Part shown: positions 1 through 7,940 of the stretch, in pieces
Position numbering within the stretch: the stretch's first letter is position 1
How the letters are laid out: the number at the start of each line of letters is the position of its first letter
Assembly: GCA_003220495.1 (NCBI GenBank)
Contig: QHSP01000054.1
Location: 1-49,405, forward strand
Origin: Candidatus Rokuibacteriota bacterium
GTDB taxonomy: Bacteria > Methylomirabilota > Methylomirabilia > Rokubacteriales > CSP1-6
DNA length: 49,405 nucleotides
Direction of reading: 5' to 3'
Notes under the pieces: model-generated
What the model was told of the DNA's origin: nothing
Database searches by the model: none
What the model saw: the letters and a program-made list of their open reading frames with translations, nothing else
Program-made: the position numbers and the translations under genes

Positions 1-2
1 TC

Positions 3-260
3 GCCAACATCACCGAGTTCGGCGTGACGCCGTTGTTCGCCGTCGACGAGCTGGCGGGCGCCGGCGTCGCGATCGTTCTCTACCCGCTGTCCGCGTTCCG
101 CGCCATGAACGCGGCAGCGCTCGCCGTCTACGAGACCATCAGGCGGGACGGTACCCAGAAGCGAGCCGTGTCCGCCATGCAGGCGCGCGCCGAGCTCTAC
201 GATTTCCTCGACTACCACGCGTACGAGGGCAAGCTCTTCGCGAAGGACCAGGAGGACTAA
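3..260 (+). CDS. prpB: 2-methylisocitrate lyase, C-terminal end (partial)
   Basis: The reading frame is open from the window edge, so the gene starts outside the window; only the last 85 codons are present. The enzyme splits 2-methylisocitrate into succinate and pyruvate in the methylcitrate route of propionate breakdown. The tail contains the family stretches [31 protein letters not shown] and [16 protein letters not shown], which are typical of the PrpB C-terminus rather than of isocitrate lyase proper. The active-site region lies upstream and cannot be seen. The next gene begins four bases after the stop codon, so the two are probably co-transcribed. Confidence 0.88.
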   Translation, partial: ANITEFGVTPLFAVDELAGAGVAIVLYPLSAFRAMNAAALAVYETIRRDGTQKRAVSAMQARAELYDFLDYHAYEGKLFAKDQED

Positions 261-264
261 CGCC

Positions 265-1110
265 GTGCCGAAGATCCTGACCGAAGCTCACGTGCAGTCG
301 TTCCAGCGCGACGGCTTCTTGTCGCCCGTCCGCGCGATGAGCGCGGAGCGGGCTCGCCACTATCGCGAGCGGTTCGAGTCGCTGGAGGCGCGCGTCCACG
401 ATATCAAGAAGATGAAGACGAAGTCCCATCTGCTGTGTCCGTGGGTCCTCGATATCGCCGAGGACCCGTACATCCTCGACATCTTCGAGGACCTGATTGG
501 TCCGAACCTCCGCTGCTGGAGCATGGCGTGGCGGGCGAAGAAGGCCGACGGCGAGACCTTCGCCGGCTGGCACCAGGATTCGTTTTACGGCTCCGCCGTC
601 CCGGTGGTCCTCGGCGCCCTGGCCCTCTCCGAGTGCGGCAGCCGGCAGGGATGTCTGCGCGGCATTCCCGGCTCGCACACGTGGGGGATCCTGCGCCACG
701 AGGAGACCGACGATCCGCGGAGCATCCTGGCGCGCGGCCAGTACATCACCGAGCCGTTCGACGAGTCGAAAGCCGTCGACTTCGAGCTTCGTCCGGGCGA
801 GATGGCGATGTTCGACAACTCACTCGTGCACGGCTCGGCCGGCAACTTCGGTCCCGAGCGTCGATTTCTCCTGCTGGTCGAAATGCTGCCGACCTGGGCC
901 AAACCGGCGCGAGTCCGCCAGCCCGCGATGCTCGTGCGTGGCGTCGACACCTACGACAACTTCGACGACGAGCCCCGGCCGGACGGTGAGTATACCGAGA
1001 CTGCGCTGGCGAACTGGAGCCGGGTCGTGGGCGCGCGCGCCAAGCTACTCTTCGAAGACAGCCGCTACGGGCCGAGCGAAGCCTACGGCGGGACGCGACC
1101 GGCGACCTAA
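265..1110 (+). CDS. Phytanoyl-CoA dioxygenase (PhyH) family protein
   Basis: A 281-residue member of the PhyH family, Fe(II)/2-oxoglutarate-dependent oxygenases of the cupin fold. The facial triad is visible: His103 and Asp105 in GWHQDSF and the distal His189 in SLVHGSAGN, with Arg199/Arg200 placed to bind 2-oxoglutarate. The start is a GTG four bases after the prpB stop. The family hydroxylates many small substrates, and nothing here identifies the substrate. Linkage to prpB suggests a role in catabolism, but that is inference. Confidence 0.85.
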   Translation: MPKILTEAHVQSFQRDGFLSPVRAMSAERARHYRERFESLEARVHDIKKMKTKSHLLCPWVLDIAEDPYILDIFEDLIGPNLRCWSMAWRAKKADGETFAGWHQDSFYGSAVPVVLGALALSECGSRQGCLRGIPGSHTWGILRHEETDDPRSILARGQYITEPFDESKAVDFELRPGEMAMFDNSLVHGSAGNFGPERRFLLLVEMLPTWAKPARVRQPAMLVRGVDTYDNFDDEPRPDGEYTETALANWSRVVGARAKLLFEDSRYGPSEAYGGTRPAT

Positions 1111-1126
1111 TTCGGGCGCGCGGAGT

Positions 1127-1159
1127 GGCGTCGAGGCGCGGGTGACGCACCTCGACGCC
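1127..1159. terminator. Hairpin between convergent genes
   Basis: GGCGTCGAGG at 1127-1136 pairs perfectly with CCTCGACGCC at 1150-1159 across a 13-base loop. It lies between the convergent dioxygenase and response-regulator genes, so it could end transcription from both sides. There is no T-tract. Confidence 0.5.
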
Positions 1160-1252
1160 GTCGATCGCTGAAGTTCGCGGGATCTCAGCGCGCGCGACGC
1201 CGGCGAGCGCTGCCCCGCGCCTGCCGGGACAACGCGGCGCGCGTGCGCCCCC

Positions 1253-1912
1253 TCAGACGAGGCCCCGACGGAGCGCCTGGGCGACGATCTCCGTGCGCGA
1301 CCCGACGTCCAGGAGTGCGCGAATTTTCTCGAGATGGTCCTTCACGGTGTGCGGGCTCAGGTGAACTTGCCCGGCGATTTGCTTGTCGGTCAATCCCTCC
1401 GAGAGATGCCGGAGGATCGCGAGGTCCGTGTCCGAGAGCGCGGTGACCTGGCGTGATCCCGCCGTCCGGGCGGCGGGCGCCTCCACGGTCGACGTCACCG
1501 TGGAGATGACCTGCGCCGTCACCTTTGGATCGAGGACCGAGCCGCCCCGGTACACCGAGCGAATCATCTTTTTCAGCTCGGAGAGCTGCACGTCCTTGAT
1601 CACGTAGCCCTTGGCTCCGGCCATCAGACTGCGCAGGACGAACCCGTCCTGGACGTAGTTGGTGAGCATGACGACCGCCGTGCGAGGAACCGCCTCGAGG
1701 ATCCGGCGGCACACCTCCGGTCCATCCGCGCCCTCCAGCCGCACGTCGAGCAGCACCACGTCGGGTTTGCCGTCGGCGACGATCCTCAGGGCGTCCTCCC
1801 CGGTCCGCGCCTCCCCGATCACCGCCATGTCGGGCTCGAGCTCGAGCGAAAGCCGCAGACCGTGACGCACAACCTCGTGGTCATCGACGACGACGATGCG
1901 AATCTTGGCCAT
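1253..1912 (-). CDS. NarL/FixJ-family response regulator
   Basis: A 219-residue two-component regulator. The receiver domain spans about residues 4-120, with the acidic pair D10/D11, phospho-acceptor Asp56 in VVLLDVRLEG, Thr at MLTNY and Lys at YVIKD. A LuxR-type helix-turn-helix covers about 155-215, with DKQIAGQVHLSPHTVKDHL. It follows the GAF histidine kinase on the same strand with nine bases between them, so the two form a cognate pair. The target genes are not evident from the sequence. Confidence 0.9.
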   Translation of the reverse strand: MAKIRIVVVDDHEVVRHGLRLSLELEPDMAVIGEARTGEDALRIVADGKPDVVLLDVRLEGADGPEVCRRILEAVPRTAVVMLTNYVQDGFVLRSLMAGAKGYVIKDVQLSELKKMIRSVYRGGSVLDPKVTAQVISTVTSTVEAPAARTAGSRQVTALSDTDLAILRHLSEGLTDKQIAGQVHLSPHTVKDHLEKIRALLDVGSRTEIVAQALRRGLV

Positions 1913-1921
1913 GCCGTCACC

Positions 1922-3562
1922 TCACTGTCGGTCGAGATGGAGCGGGAACGTTCCGCGGATGCTGACGCCGGCTCCCGGGCGCCCCACGATCTCGAGGCGC
2001 CCGCCCACGCCCTCGATGCGCTCGCGCATCTGCCGCAGCCCGAAGTGGCCCGGCAGGGCGCCCACCACCTCGGTCCCGCCCGCCGACAGGCCGACTCCGT
2101 CATCGCTGACCTCCACCGAGGTCCAGCCGTCGCCGATCTCGATGCGGACGCATGCGCCCTGCGCCCGCGCGTGCTTGGCGATGTTGACGAGCGCTTCCTG
2201 CAGCGTCTTCTGGAGCACGTCGGCGGCCACCGGCGTCAGAGCGGCCGGATCGCCCGCGAGGGTGAGGTCGACCGACGTCCCCGTGAGCTCTCGGAAATCG
2301 CGCACGATCCGCTCGAGCCGATTCGAGAACGTTGCCTCGGCCAGACCCTCGGGCGAGAGATGACCGATGAGCTGGCGGATCTGGGCCATCATGAGCCCTG
2401 TGTCGTGGCGGATTTCCTCGAGCTTGGGACGGACCGAGGACGTCGCGAGGGTCCGGTGCAGGCACCAGTCGAGCTTGAGCCCGACCGAGAAGGCGAGCTG
2501 GCCGAGGGTGTCGTGCAGCTCGTTGGCGATGCGGACGCGCTCGCGAACCCGAACGGCCTCGGCGGCCTGCGCGTGCAGGCGAGCGTGCTCGAGCGCCACG
2601 GCCGCGTGGTCCGCCGCCGCCCGGAACACCTCGATCTCTTCCCGCTCGAACACCCGGCGCGCTCGGTCGCCGATGGAGAGGACGCCGATCGGGGCGTCCT
2701 CGTGGAAGAGCGGGATCGCGAGCACCGCGCGGATCGGAACCTCGGTGGTCGGCTCACGATCCGTGACCGGCAGGCCGGGACTGGCGAGGAAATCGGAGGT
2801 CGCCACCAGGTGTCGATCGCGTAGCGCCTGAGACTCGACCGGACCGAGCTCCAACCCGTCGACGTCATCCTGCGACTCGACCCCATGGGCGCGCGCGACG
2901 GCGACGAGCCGCACGCGGCTCCCGATCAGCTCGAAGAGCGTGGCGCGGGCGCAGCCGAGCAGCAGCAGGAGCGTGTCGACGATCTCGCGGCCGAGCGTGG
3001 ACACGTCGAAGGAGCGCGACGTCGCGTGCGCCATGAGCGCCAGCGCTTCCGCGGTACGCCGTCGCTGACGGCTCTCGGTCGCCAGGCGGGCCATCTCGAG
3101 CGTGACCGCCATCCCGTCGGCGAAGAGCTGCGCGAGCCGCATGTCCTGGGGCGTCCACGATCCGTGCTCCCGGCGGACCTCAAGCACTCCCAGCGTCCGA
3201 TCGCCGCTGAGGAGGGGAACGGCCAGGACCAGCTCGCCCTCGGGTGCGCTCACGATCCGGCGCTCGCGGAGGGAGCGAGTCACGGCGTCGCCGACGGCAC
3301 GCTCGGGGTTTTCCCCGAGGGGACTCGACGCGAGCCGCTGAAGCGCGGCGCCCATGAATGCGTCGACGACGTGTAGCCGGCAGCTCGACACGCGCAGGAG
3401 CCGGCACAGGCTGTCGACGACGCACTGGGCCACCTCCTGGAGGTGTCGACCGACCGCGCCGTCGCCGAATGGCCGCGTCACGAGTCGGAGTAGATCGGCG
3501 AGCTCCTTCTCGATCGCGCCCGGTGGTGCGGTCATCTCGCCGTTGGCGGTATGGGACGTCAT
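1922..3562 (-). CDS. GAF-GAF sensor histidine kinase (NarX/LiaS type)
   Basis: A cytosolic kinase of about 546 residues that phosphorylates the regulator next to it. Two GAF-like sensory domains (about 25-150 and 180-325) are followed by a HisKA_3 dimerisation domain with His350 in ANELHDTLGQLAF, then a HATPase domain with ETLQEALVNIAKHA and VSDDGVGL. There are no membrane segments. The frame stays open further upstream to 3706, but that stretch is Arg-rich and overlaps the decayed DUF72 gene, so ATG 3562 was preferred; ATG 3532 is the alternative. The ligand of the GAF domains is unknown. Confidence 0.86.
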   Translation of the reverse strand: MTSHTANGEMTAPPGAIEKELADLLRLVTRPFGDGAVGRHLQEVAQCVVDSLCRLLRVSSCRLHVVDAFMGAALQRLASSPLGENPERAVGDAVTRSLRERRIVSAPEGELVLAVPLLSGDRTLGVLEVRREHGSWTPQDMRLAQLFADGMAVTLEMARLATESRQRRRTAEALALMAHATSRSFDVSTLGREIVDTLLLLLGCARATLFELIGSRVRLVAVARAHGVESQDDVDGLELGPVESQALRDRHLVATSDFLASPGLPVTDREPTTEVPIRAVLAIPLFHEDAPIGVLSIGDRARRVFEREEIEVFRAAADHAAVALEHARLHAQAAEAVRVRERVRIANELHDTLGQLAFSVGLKLDWCLHRTLATSSVRPKLEEIRHDTGLMMAQIRQLIGHLSPEGLAEATFSNRLERIVRDFRELTGTSVDLTLAGDPAALTPVAADVLQKTLQEALVNIAKHARAQGACVRIEIGDGWTSVEVSDDGVGLSAGGTEVVGALPGHFGLRQMRERIEGVGGRLEIVGRPGAGVSIRGTFPLHLDRQ

Positions 3563-3671
3563 CGACGTGGTGCGTGCTCGGTCGGATGCGACGCCTGACG
3601 GCCGTGAGGCCTGCCTGTTCGAGTCTAGGCAGCACCCGGGAAGGCTGTCAACGCGGCGCCGGCGATCGCGG

Positions 3672-3946
3672 TCACGCCGATCGCGCATAGCTGGGCTGTG
3701 ATTCATGTCCCAGTCGCTGAGCCGGGCTCAACGCGTCGCGAGGCGCGTGCCCCTTCTGGTCGTTATCGAAGTAGGCGTCCACCTCCGGTAGGTTTCGGGC
3801 GTGAGAAGGCTATAAAAGGACGCGTCGATCTCGACCGAGTTGAAGCGCCGGCTCACGTACTCGAGCCGGCGGCGAGCGGGGAAACCGGCCTGATAGAACG
3901 CGCCGTCCCAGCTGTCGTAGGTCCAACCCGACACGCCAATCCACAT
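3672..3946 (-). pseudogene. DUF72 protein remnant (internal deletion plus frameshift)
   Basis: The N-terminal frame reads MWIGVSGWTYDSWDGAFY, then RRRLEYVSRRFNSVEID, SFYSLLTPETYRRW, the conserved beginning of DUF72 (YecE-like TIM-barrel) proteins. At about 3780 this breaks off. In a different frame on the same strand, 3782-3672 reads VDAYFDNDQKGHAPRDA, which matches the conserved end of the same family. DUF72 proteins are normally around 240-300 residues, so roughly 150 codons from the middle are missing and the join is out of frame. The remnant lies directly upstream of the GAF kinase. Confidence 0.75.
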
Positions 3947-4007
3947 GGCGAAGTGCCGGCCGCGGCGCGCCTCGTGACGACCCGCGGCCGGCAAACGCTA
4001 CGCTCGC

Positions 4008-4433
4008 TCAGGCGTTGGGAGGCGCCGCGCTGACGTCAGCCAGGGCCGACTCGCTGTCCTCTTCGATGGCCAGATCGCCGATCGTGAGAATCCCGACGGG
4101 ACGGCCCCGCTTCACGACGGGGAGTCGGCGAACGGCGTGCTCCCGCATCAACCGAACCGCTGTTCCGACATTGTCGTCCGGCGACAAGGTCATCAGCACG
4201 CGGCTGCAGACGTCGGCCAAGGTGGTCGAGCGCGGATCCCGACCGGCGGCGATCGCGCGCACGACGATGTCGCGATCCGTGACGATGCCGCACACCGTCT
4301 GGCCATCGAGCACGACGACGTTTCCGATGCTGGCATCGCGCATCGTCTGGGCGGCGTCGAGCGCCGAGGCGGTCTGGGGCAGGGTGATGGGCTCGGGTGT
4401 CATCAGCTCCTCAACGGTCCTGTGCTTGGTCAC
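4008..4433 (-). CDS. CBS-domain pair protein
   Basis: A 141-residue protein made of two CBS motifs (about 8-65 and 75-130), with VCGIVTDRDIVVRAIAAG and HAVRRLPVVKRGRPVGILTIGDLA. Tandem CBS pairs bind adenine nucleotides or related ligands and usually regulate something else. The start is GTG 4433, chosen because AAGGAGG lies six bases before it; the frame continues a few codons further up to an ATG at 4454 but without a ribosome-binding site. The acidic and Ala-rich tail has no recognisable feature. The partner is unknown. Confidence 0.85.
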   Translation of the reverse strand: MTKHRTVEELMTPEPITLPQTASALDAAQTMRDASIGNVVVLDGQTVCGIVTDRDIVVRAIAAGRDPRSTTLADVCSRVLMTLSPDDNVGTAVRLMREHAVRRLPVVKRGRPVGILTIGDLAIEEDSESALADVSAAPPNA

Positions 4434-4466
4434 AGCGCTCCTCCTTCGTCTCAAGGCAAGGCCTCG

Positions 4467-4790
4467 CTAGAGCTCGCTCTCCTCGTCCCCGTCGCTGTCG
4501 GCATCATCATCGTCCAGCGCAACGAGGATGAGCTCGGTGTCGCCTTCGGTCGTCTGGACGCAGTCCACGCGGACGCCATCGAGGGCGCTCTGGGCCACCG
4601 GATCGACCAGGAGCACGGTCGAACCCCGGTGCTCCACGACCTGATCGTCTTCGCGCGCGTGGTCGGCGACCAGCATCCACTGCCCGGTCGGGGCCGCGGC
4701 GACCCGTAGCCCGACTGCCTCACCTTCCAGGTTTGCGGCCTGCTTCTGCTCGAGTAGCCGTTCTTTCGCTCGTTCGCTCACGCTCACCAT
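4467..4790 (-). CDS. HesB/IscA-like small protein lacking the cluster ligands
   Basis: A 107-residue protein starting MVSVSERAKERLLEQK. The pattern GLRVAAAPTGQWMLVADHAREDDQVVEHRG and TVLLVDPVAQSALDGVRVDC resembles A-type Fe-S carrier folds. The usual three ligand cysteines (one mid-protein and a C-terminal CGC) are absent; only one Cys, near residue 84, remains. The last residues are strongly acidic. ATG 4790 was chosen; the longer frame upstream looks non-coding. An Fe-S carrier role should not be assumed. It sits 33 bases upstream of the CBS gene on the same strand. Confidence 0.7.
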   Translation of the reverse strand: MVSVSERAKERLLEQKQAANLEGEAVGLRVAAAPTGQWMLVADHAREDDQVVEHRGSTVLLVDPVAQSALDGVRVDCVQTTEGDTELILVALDDDDADSDGDEESEL

Positions 4791-5123
4791 GGCTCGTTCT
4801 CCCGCGAGTTGTCGGTTTCGATGTTGGTTTCTTGTGCTCGCCGTGGAATGGTCCGCGATCGCGATTGCTTCCGCGCCGCAGCCAACGATCTCAGCGTGGC
4901 GGGAGGACGGGCCACCGTCGACCTCACAGTGTGGGATTCGAAGACCCGATTTAGGGGGTCCATCGGAAGAGGTTTCACTCACTGAGAGGAAAGTCGCCGA
5001 CCTGATCAGAAACTGACCGGCGCAGACCGGTCCGTGAGACGGATATGGCGCGGTTTTACCGGAATTTCAGCCATTTCCGCCACTCCCGTGCCTGGCATTG
5101 CGCGTGCTACTCATACGTCGATC
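4791..5123. other. Intergenic region between divergent genes
   Basis: About 330 bases between the HesB-like gene (minus) and the GGDEF gene (plus). It should hold the promoters of both. I could not pick out a convincing pair of promoter boxes. The GGDEF frame is open back to a GTG at 5034, so part of this region could be coding if translation starts there. Confidence 0.5.
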
Positions 5124-6230
5124 ATGGACATACCGGGTGCGAGAACGGGAGCTCTGAAGTTCCCGGGGTTCATGGCCGCGACCCTGACCGACCACGGCGC
5201 GCAGATGGTCGAAGACCTTCTGCAGCTCGGCATCGCGATCAGCAGCGAGGGTGAGCTCGCCCCCGTGCTCGAGCGCATCGTGACCCAGGCGCGCCGGTTC
5301 ACGGGAGCGGAAGCGGCGACGCTCTTCCTGCGTGAAGGCGGCCATCTGCGCTTCGCCGTCGTCCAGAACGAGACCACCAACCGACGGTTCGGCAACTACG
5401 ACATGCAGCAGCGTCTCGAGGTCGAGCGACTGCCGCTGGACGTGCCGAGCCTCGCCGGCTACGTCGCAAATTCGGGCGAGGTCGTGAACGTGCCGGAGGC
5501 CTACGACATCCCCAGCGACGCGCCCTACGCGTTCAACTGGCGGGTCGATCTGACGACCGGCTATCGGACTCATTCGGTGCTGGCGGTGCCGCTGCGGGAC
5601 GCCGCACAGCGGAACCTCGGCGTCTTGCAGCTGATCAACGCGATCGGTGGCGACGGTCAGCCGGTTGCATTCCATCCCAGACTCGAAGACGTGGCCCGGG
5701 CGTTCGCCGCCTACGCGGCGATCGCGGTTCGCAGCGCCCGGCTCGAAGAGCTCTCGTTCAAGGATCCGCTCACCGACGGCTACAACCGGCGCTACCTGAT
5801 GCTCCGGCTCTACGAAGAGGTGAGCCGGGCGGCCCGCTATCAGCAGCCGCTCTCACTGATCCTGCTCGACCTCGACGGCTTCAAGTCCATCAACGATCGC
5901 TGGGGCCACGGCGCCGGCGACGACGTGCTCAAGCAGGTGGTGCAGCTCCTGGCGAGCCAATCACGGCGGGACTCGGTCGTCGCCCGATACGGGGGCGATG
6001 AGTTCATCGCCCTCTTGCCGAGCACCACCAGGGCGGCGGCGCTCGTCTACGCCGAGCGGATGCGCGCGATCATCGAGCGCTATCCGTTCCAGTACGGTCC
6101 GCTGACCGCGAGCTTCGGTGTGGCCGGCTACCCCGACGATCCCGGAAACGTCGCCGACCTGATCAAGCGCGCCGACCACGCTCTCTACGAGGCCAAGCGC
6201 CAGGGGCGCAACCTCGTGGGAGGCCACTGA
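5124..6230 (+). CDS. GAF-GGDEF diguanylate cyclase
   Basis: About 368 residues. A GAF sensory domain (about 30-200; SLAGYVANSGEVVNVPEAYD, HSVLAVPLRD) is followed by a GGDEF domain (about 205-365) with the intact signature ARYGGDEF and DPLTDGYNRRYL, so it is expected to make cyclic-di-GMP. The product-inhibition site (RxxD) is not intact: the four residues at that spacing read RRDS. The start is uncertain: ATG 5124 was chosen, with GTG 5034 and ATG 5172 as alternatives. It is translationally close to the receiver gene that follows. Confidence 0.86.
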   Translation: MDIPGARTGALKFPGFMAATLTDHGAQMVEDLLQLGIAISSEGELAPVLERIVTQARRFTGAEAATLFLREGGHLRFAVVQNETTNRRFGNYDMQQRLEVERLPLDVPSLAGYVANSGEVVNVPEAYDIPSDAPYAFNWRVDLTTGYRTHSVLAVPLRDAAQRNLGVLQLINAIGGDGQPVAFHPRLEDVARAFAAYAAIAVRSARLEELSFKDPLTDGYNRRYLMLRLYEEVSRAARYQQPLSLILLDLDGFKSINDRWGHGAGDDVLKQVVQLLASQSRRDSVVARYGGDEFIALLPSTTRAAALVYAERMRAIIERYPFQYGPLTASFGVAGYPDDPGNVADLIKRADHALYEAKRQGRNLVGGH

Positions 6231-6231
6231 G

Positions 6232-6651
6232 ATGGCCATGCTCGCCGCCACGGCGCGCGCCACCAAGCGCGTGCTGATCGTCGACGACGATCTGTCGATC
6301 GTGCGCGTGCTGCAGGACGCGCTCGGTCTGTTTCGTCACGAGCACACCTACGCGGCCCAGACGGCCGCCGATGGCGCCGAGGGCCTCGCGGCGCTCGAGC
6401 GTGGTCAGTTCGACCTGGTCTTGCTCGACATGTACATGCCGCGGATGACCGGCCTCGAGCTCCTCACGGAAATGCGCCGGCGCGGGCTGCAGACTCCGGT
6501 TCTCATGCTGACGGGCAACGAGGACAGTCGAAGCGCCGCGAGCGCCCTCGCGAGCGGCATCTTCGCCTACGTTCCCAAGCCGTTCGATCTCCAGCAGCTC
6601 GAGGTGCTGGTCTCGCTGGCCGCCGCGTCGCGCTCGGTCTCGGCGGCCTGA
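6232..6651 (+). CDS. Single-domain response regulator (CheY-like)
   Basis: A 139-residue stand-alone receiver with acidic residues D18-D20, phospho-acceptor Asp66 in LVLLDMYMPRMTG, Thr in MLTGN and Lys in VPKPFD. It has no output domain. Its ATG follows the GGDEF stop by one base, so the two are co-translated, and the receiver probably tunes the cyclase or relays phosphate from a kinase encoded elsewhere. Which kinase is unknown. Confidence 0.88.
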   Translation: MAMLAATARATKRVLIVDDDLSIVRVLQDALGLFRHEHTYAAQTAADGAEGLAALERGQFDLVLLDMYMPRMTGLELLTEMRRRGLQTPVLMLTGNEDSRSAASALASGIFAYVPKPFDLQQLEVLVSLAAASRSVSAA

Positions 6652-6688
6652 CCGCGCCGAGCTGCGCTCACCGCCCCGCCGCCGCGCC

Positions 6689-7849
6689 TCAGCGACCGAG
6701 CCAGCGGACGGCGGCGCCGATCACCCCGGCGCCCGCGATCAGCCACACCGAGTTGATCCGCCACCTCAGCAAGAGCACGGTCGCCGCGAGCGCCAGTCCT
6801 GCGCTCGGCCAATCGACTACCGCGCTTCGCCCGAGCTGCCAGGTGACGGCCAGCATCAGCCCGATCGCCGCGACGTTCACACCGTCGAGGAACGCGCTCA
6901 TCCAGGCCGAGCCACGAAGGCGAGGGACGATCGGGTAGACGATGGCGACGAACACGAACGATGGAAGGAAGATCGCGACGGTGGCGAGCGCGGCGCCGCT
7001 CGTCCCCGCCACGACGTACCCGATGAAGGTCGCCGTCGTGAAGACGGGGCCCGGCGTGAGCTGACCGACCGCGACAGCGTCGATCAGCTGCTGGTCGGTG
7101 AGCCACCCGAGTCGCACCACGAAGTCGTTACGCAGGAACGCGAGCAGCACGTAGCCGCTTCCATAGAGCACCGCGCCGATCTTCAGGAACACGAAGAACA
7201 GGCTGACCGGATCGACCGCGACCGAGGCCACCGCCGCCGGAAGCGCAGGCGCGCCCAGCCCCGGCGCGAGCGCCAGCACGGGCGGCCGCGGGCGGACGCG
7301 CCAGCCGTTGCGGGCGGCCATGACGAGGAGCCCGGCCCCGAGCAATAGCACGATCTCGTTGAATCCGGCGGCGTAGAGCACGAGGACGCTCGCGCCGACG
7401 GCCGCGTGCAGCCACCCCTTGACCGCGGTGTTCGCCAGCGCCCAGATCGCCTGCAGCACGACCGCGATGATGACGGGCTTGATCCCGTACAGGAGCCACG
7501 TCGCCTCCGGCGTCGATCCGTACCGCACGTAGGCCCAGGCGATCGCCAGCGAGATCAGCGCCGCCGGCAGGATGAACAGCGACCCGGCCAGGACGAGGCC
7601 GCGCCAGCCCGCGCGCGCATAGCCGAGGTAGATCGCCAGCTCGGTCGAGGTGGGGCCGGGGATGAGGTTGCTCGCGCCGAGCAGATCGAGGAACTGCTGC
7701 TCGGTCACCCACCGCCGCCGTTTCACCACCTCGTCGCGCATGAGCGCGATGTGGGCCGCCGGCCCGCCGAACGCGACGACGCCGAGCTTCAGGAAGAGCC
7801 CGGCGACTTCGCGCAGCGATCCTGGGGCAGGCGGCTCGACGTCGCGCAC
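6689..7849 (-). CDS. chrA: Chromate transporter (ChrA family, two-domain)
   Basis: A 386-residue inner-membrane protein with two homologous halves. Both carry the family signature: FGGPAAHIALM with LIPGPTSTELAIYLGY in the first half, and LYGSGYVLLAFLR with QLTPGPVFTTATFIGY in the second. The family exports chromate, and sulfate analogues have been proposed for some members. The start is GTG 7849; the frame runs on for about 100 further codons, but those overlap hyuB in the opposite direction and read like shadow sequence. It is divergent from hyuB. Confidence 0.88.
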   Translation of the reverse strand: MRDVEPPAPGSLREVAGLFLKLGVVAFGGPAAHIALMRDEVVKRRRWVTEQQFLDLLGASNLIPGPTSTELAIYLGYARAGWRGLVLAGSLFILPAALISLAIAWAYVRYGSTPEATWLLYGIKPVIIAVVLQAIWALANTAVKGWLHAAVGASVLVLYAAGFNEIVLLLGAGLLVMAARNGWRVRPRPPVLALAPGLGAPALPAAVASVAVDPVSLFFVFLKIGAVLYGSGYVLLAFLRNDFVVRLGWLTDQQLIDAVAVGQLTPGPVFTTATFIGYVVAGTSGAALATVAIFLPSFVFVAIVYPIVPRLRGSAWMSAFLDGVNVAAIGLMLAVTWQLGRSAVVDWPSAGLALAATVLLLRWRINSVWLIAGAGVIGAAVRWLGR

Positions 7850-7940
7850 CCGGCGATCATACTCAAACCGCCTTCCGCCCGATATCGTGCGTCCCCAAGC
7901 AAGTTGACCGCGGCGACGCGATCGCGTAGATCTGGAGGCC

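Noticed and set aside
1862-3376. Long plus-strand frames opposite the GAF kinase
   Set aside because: Shadow frames; the kinase and its regulator on the minus strand carry all expected motifs.
4971-4995. TTTCACT...GTC as a third copy of the ECF promoter
   Set aside because: Only the upstream box partly matches and the spacing is shorter than in the two matching elements.
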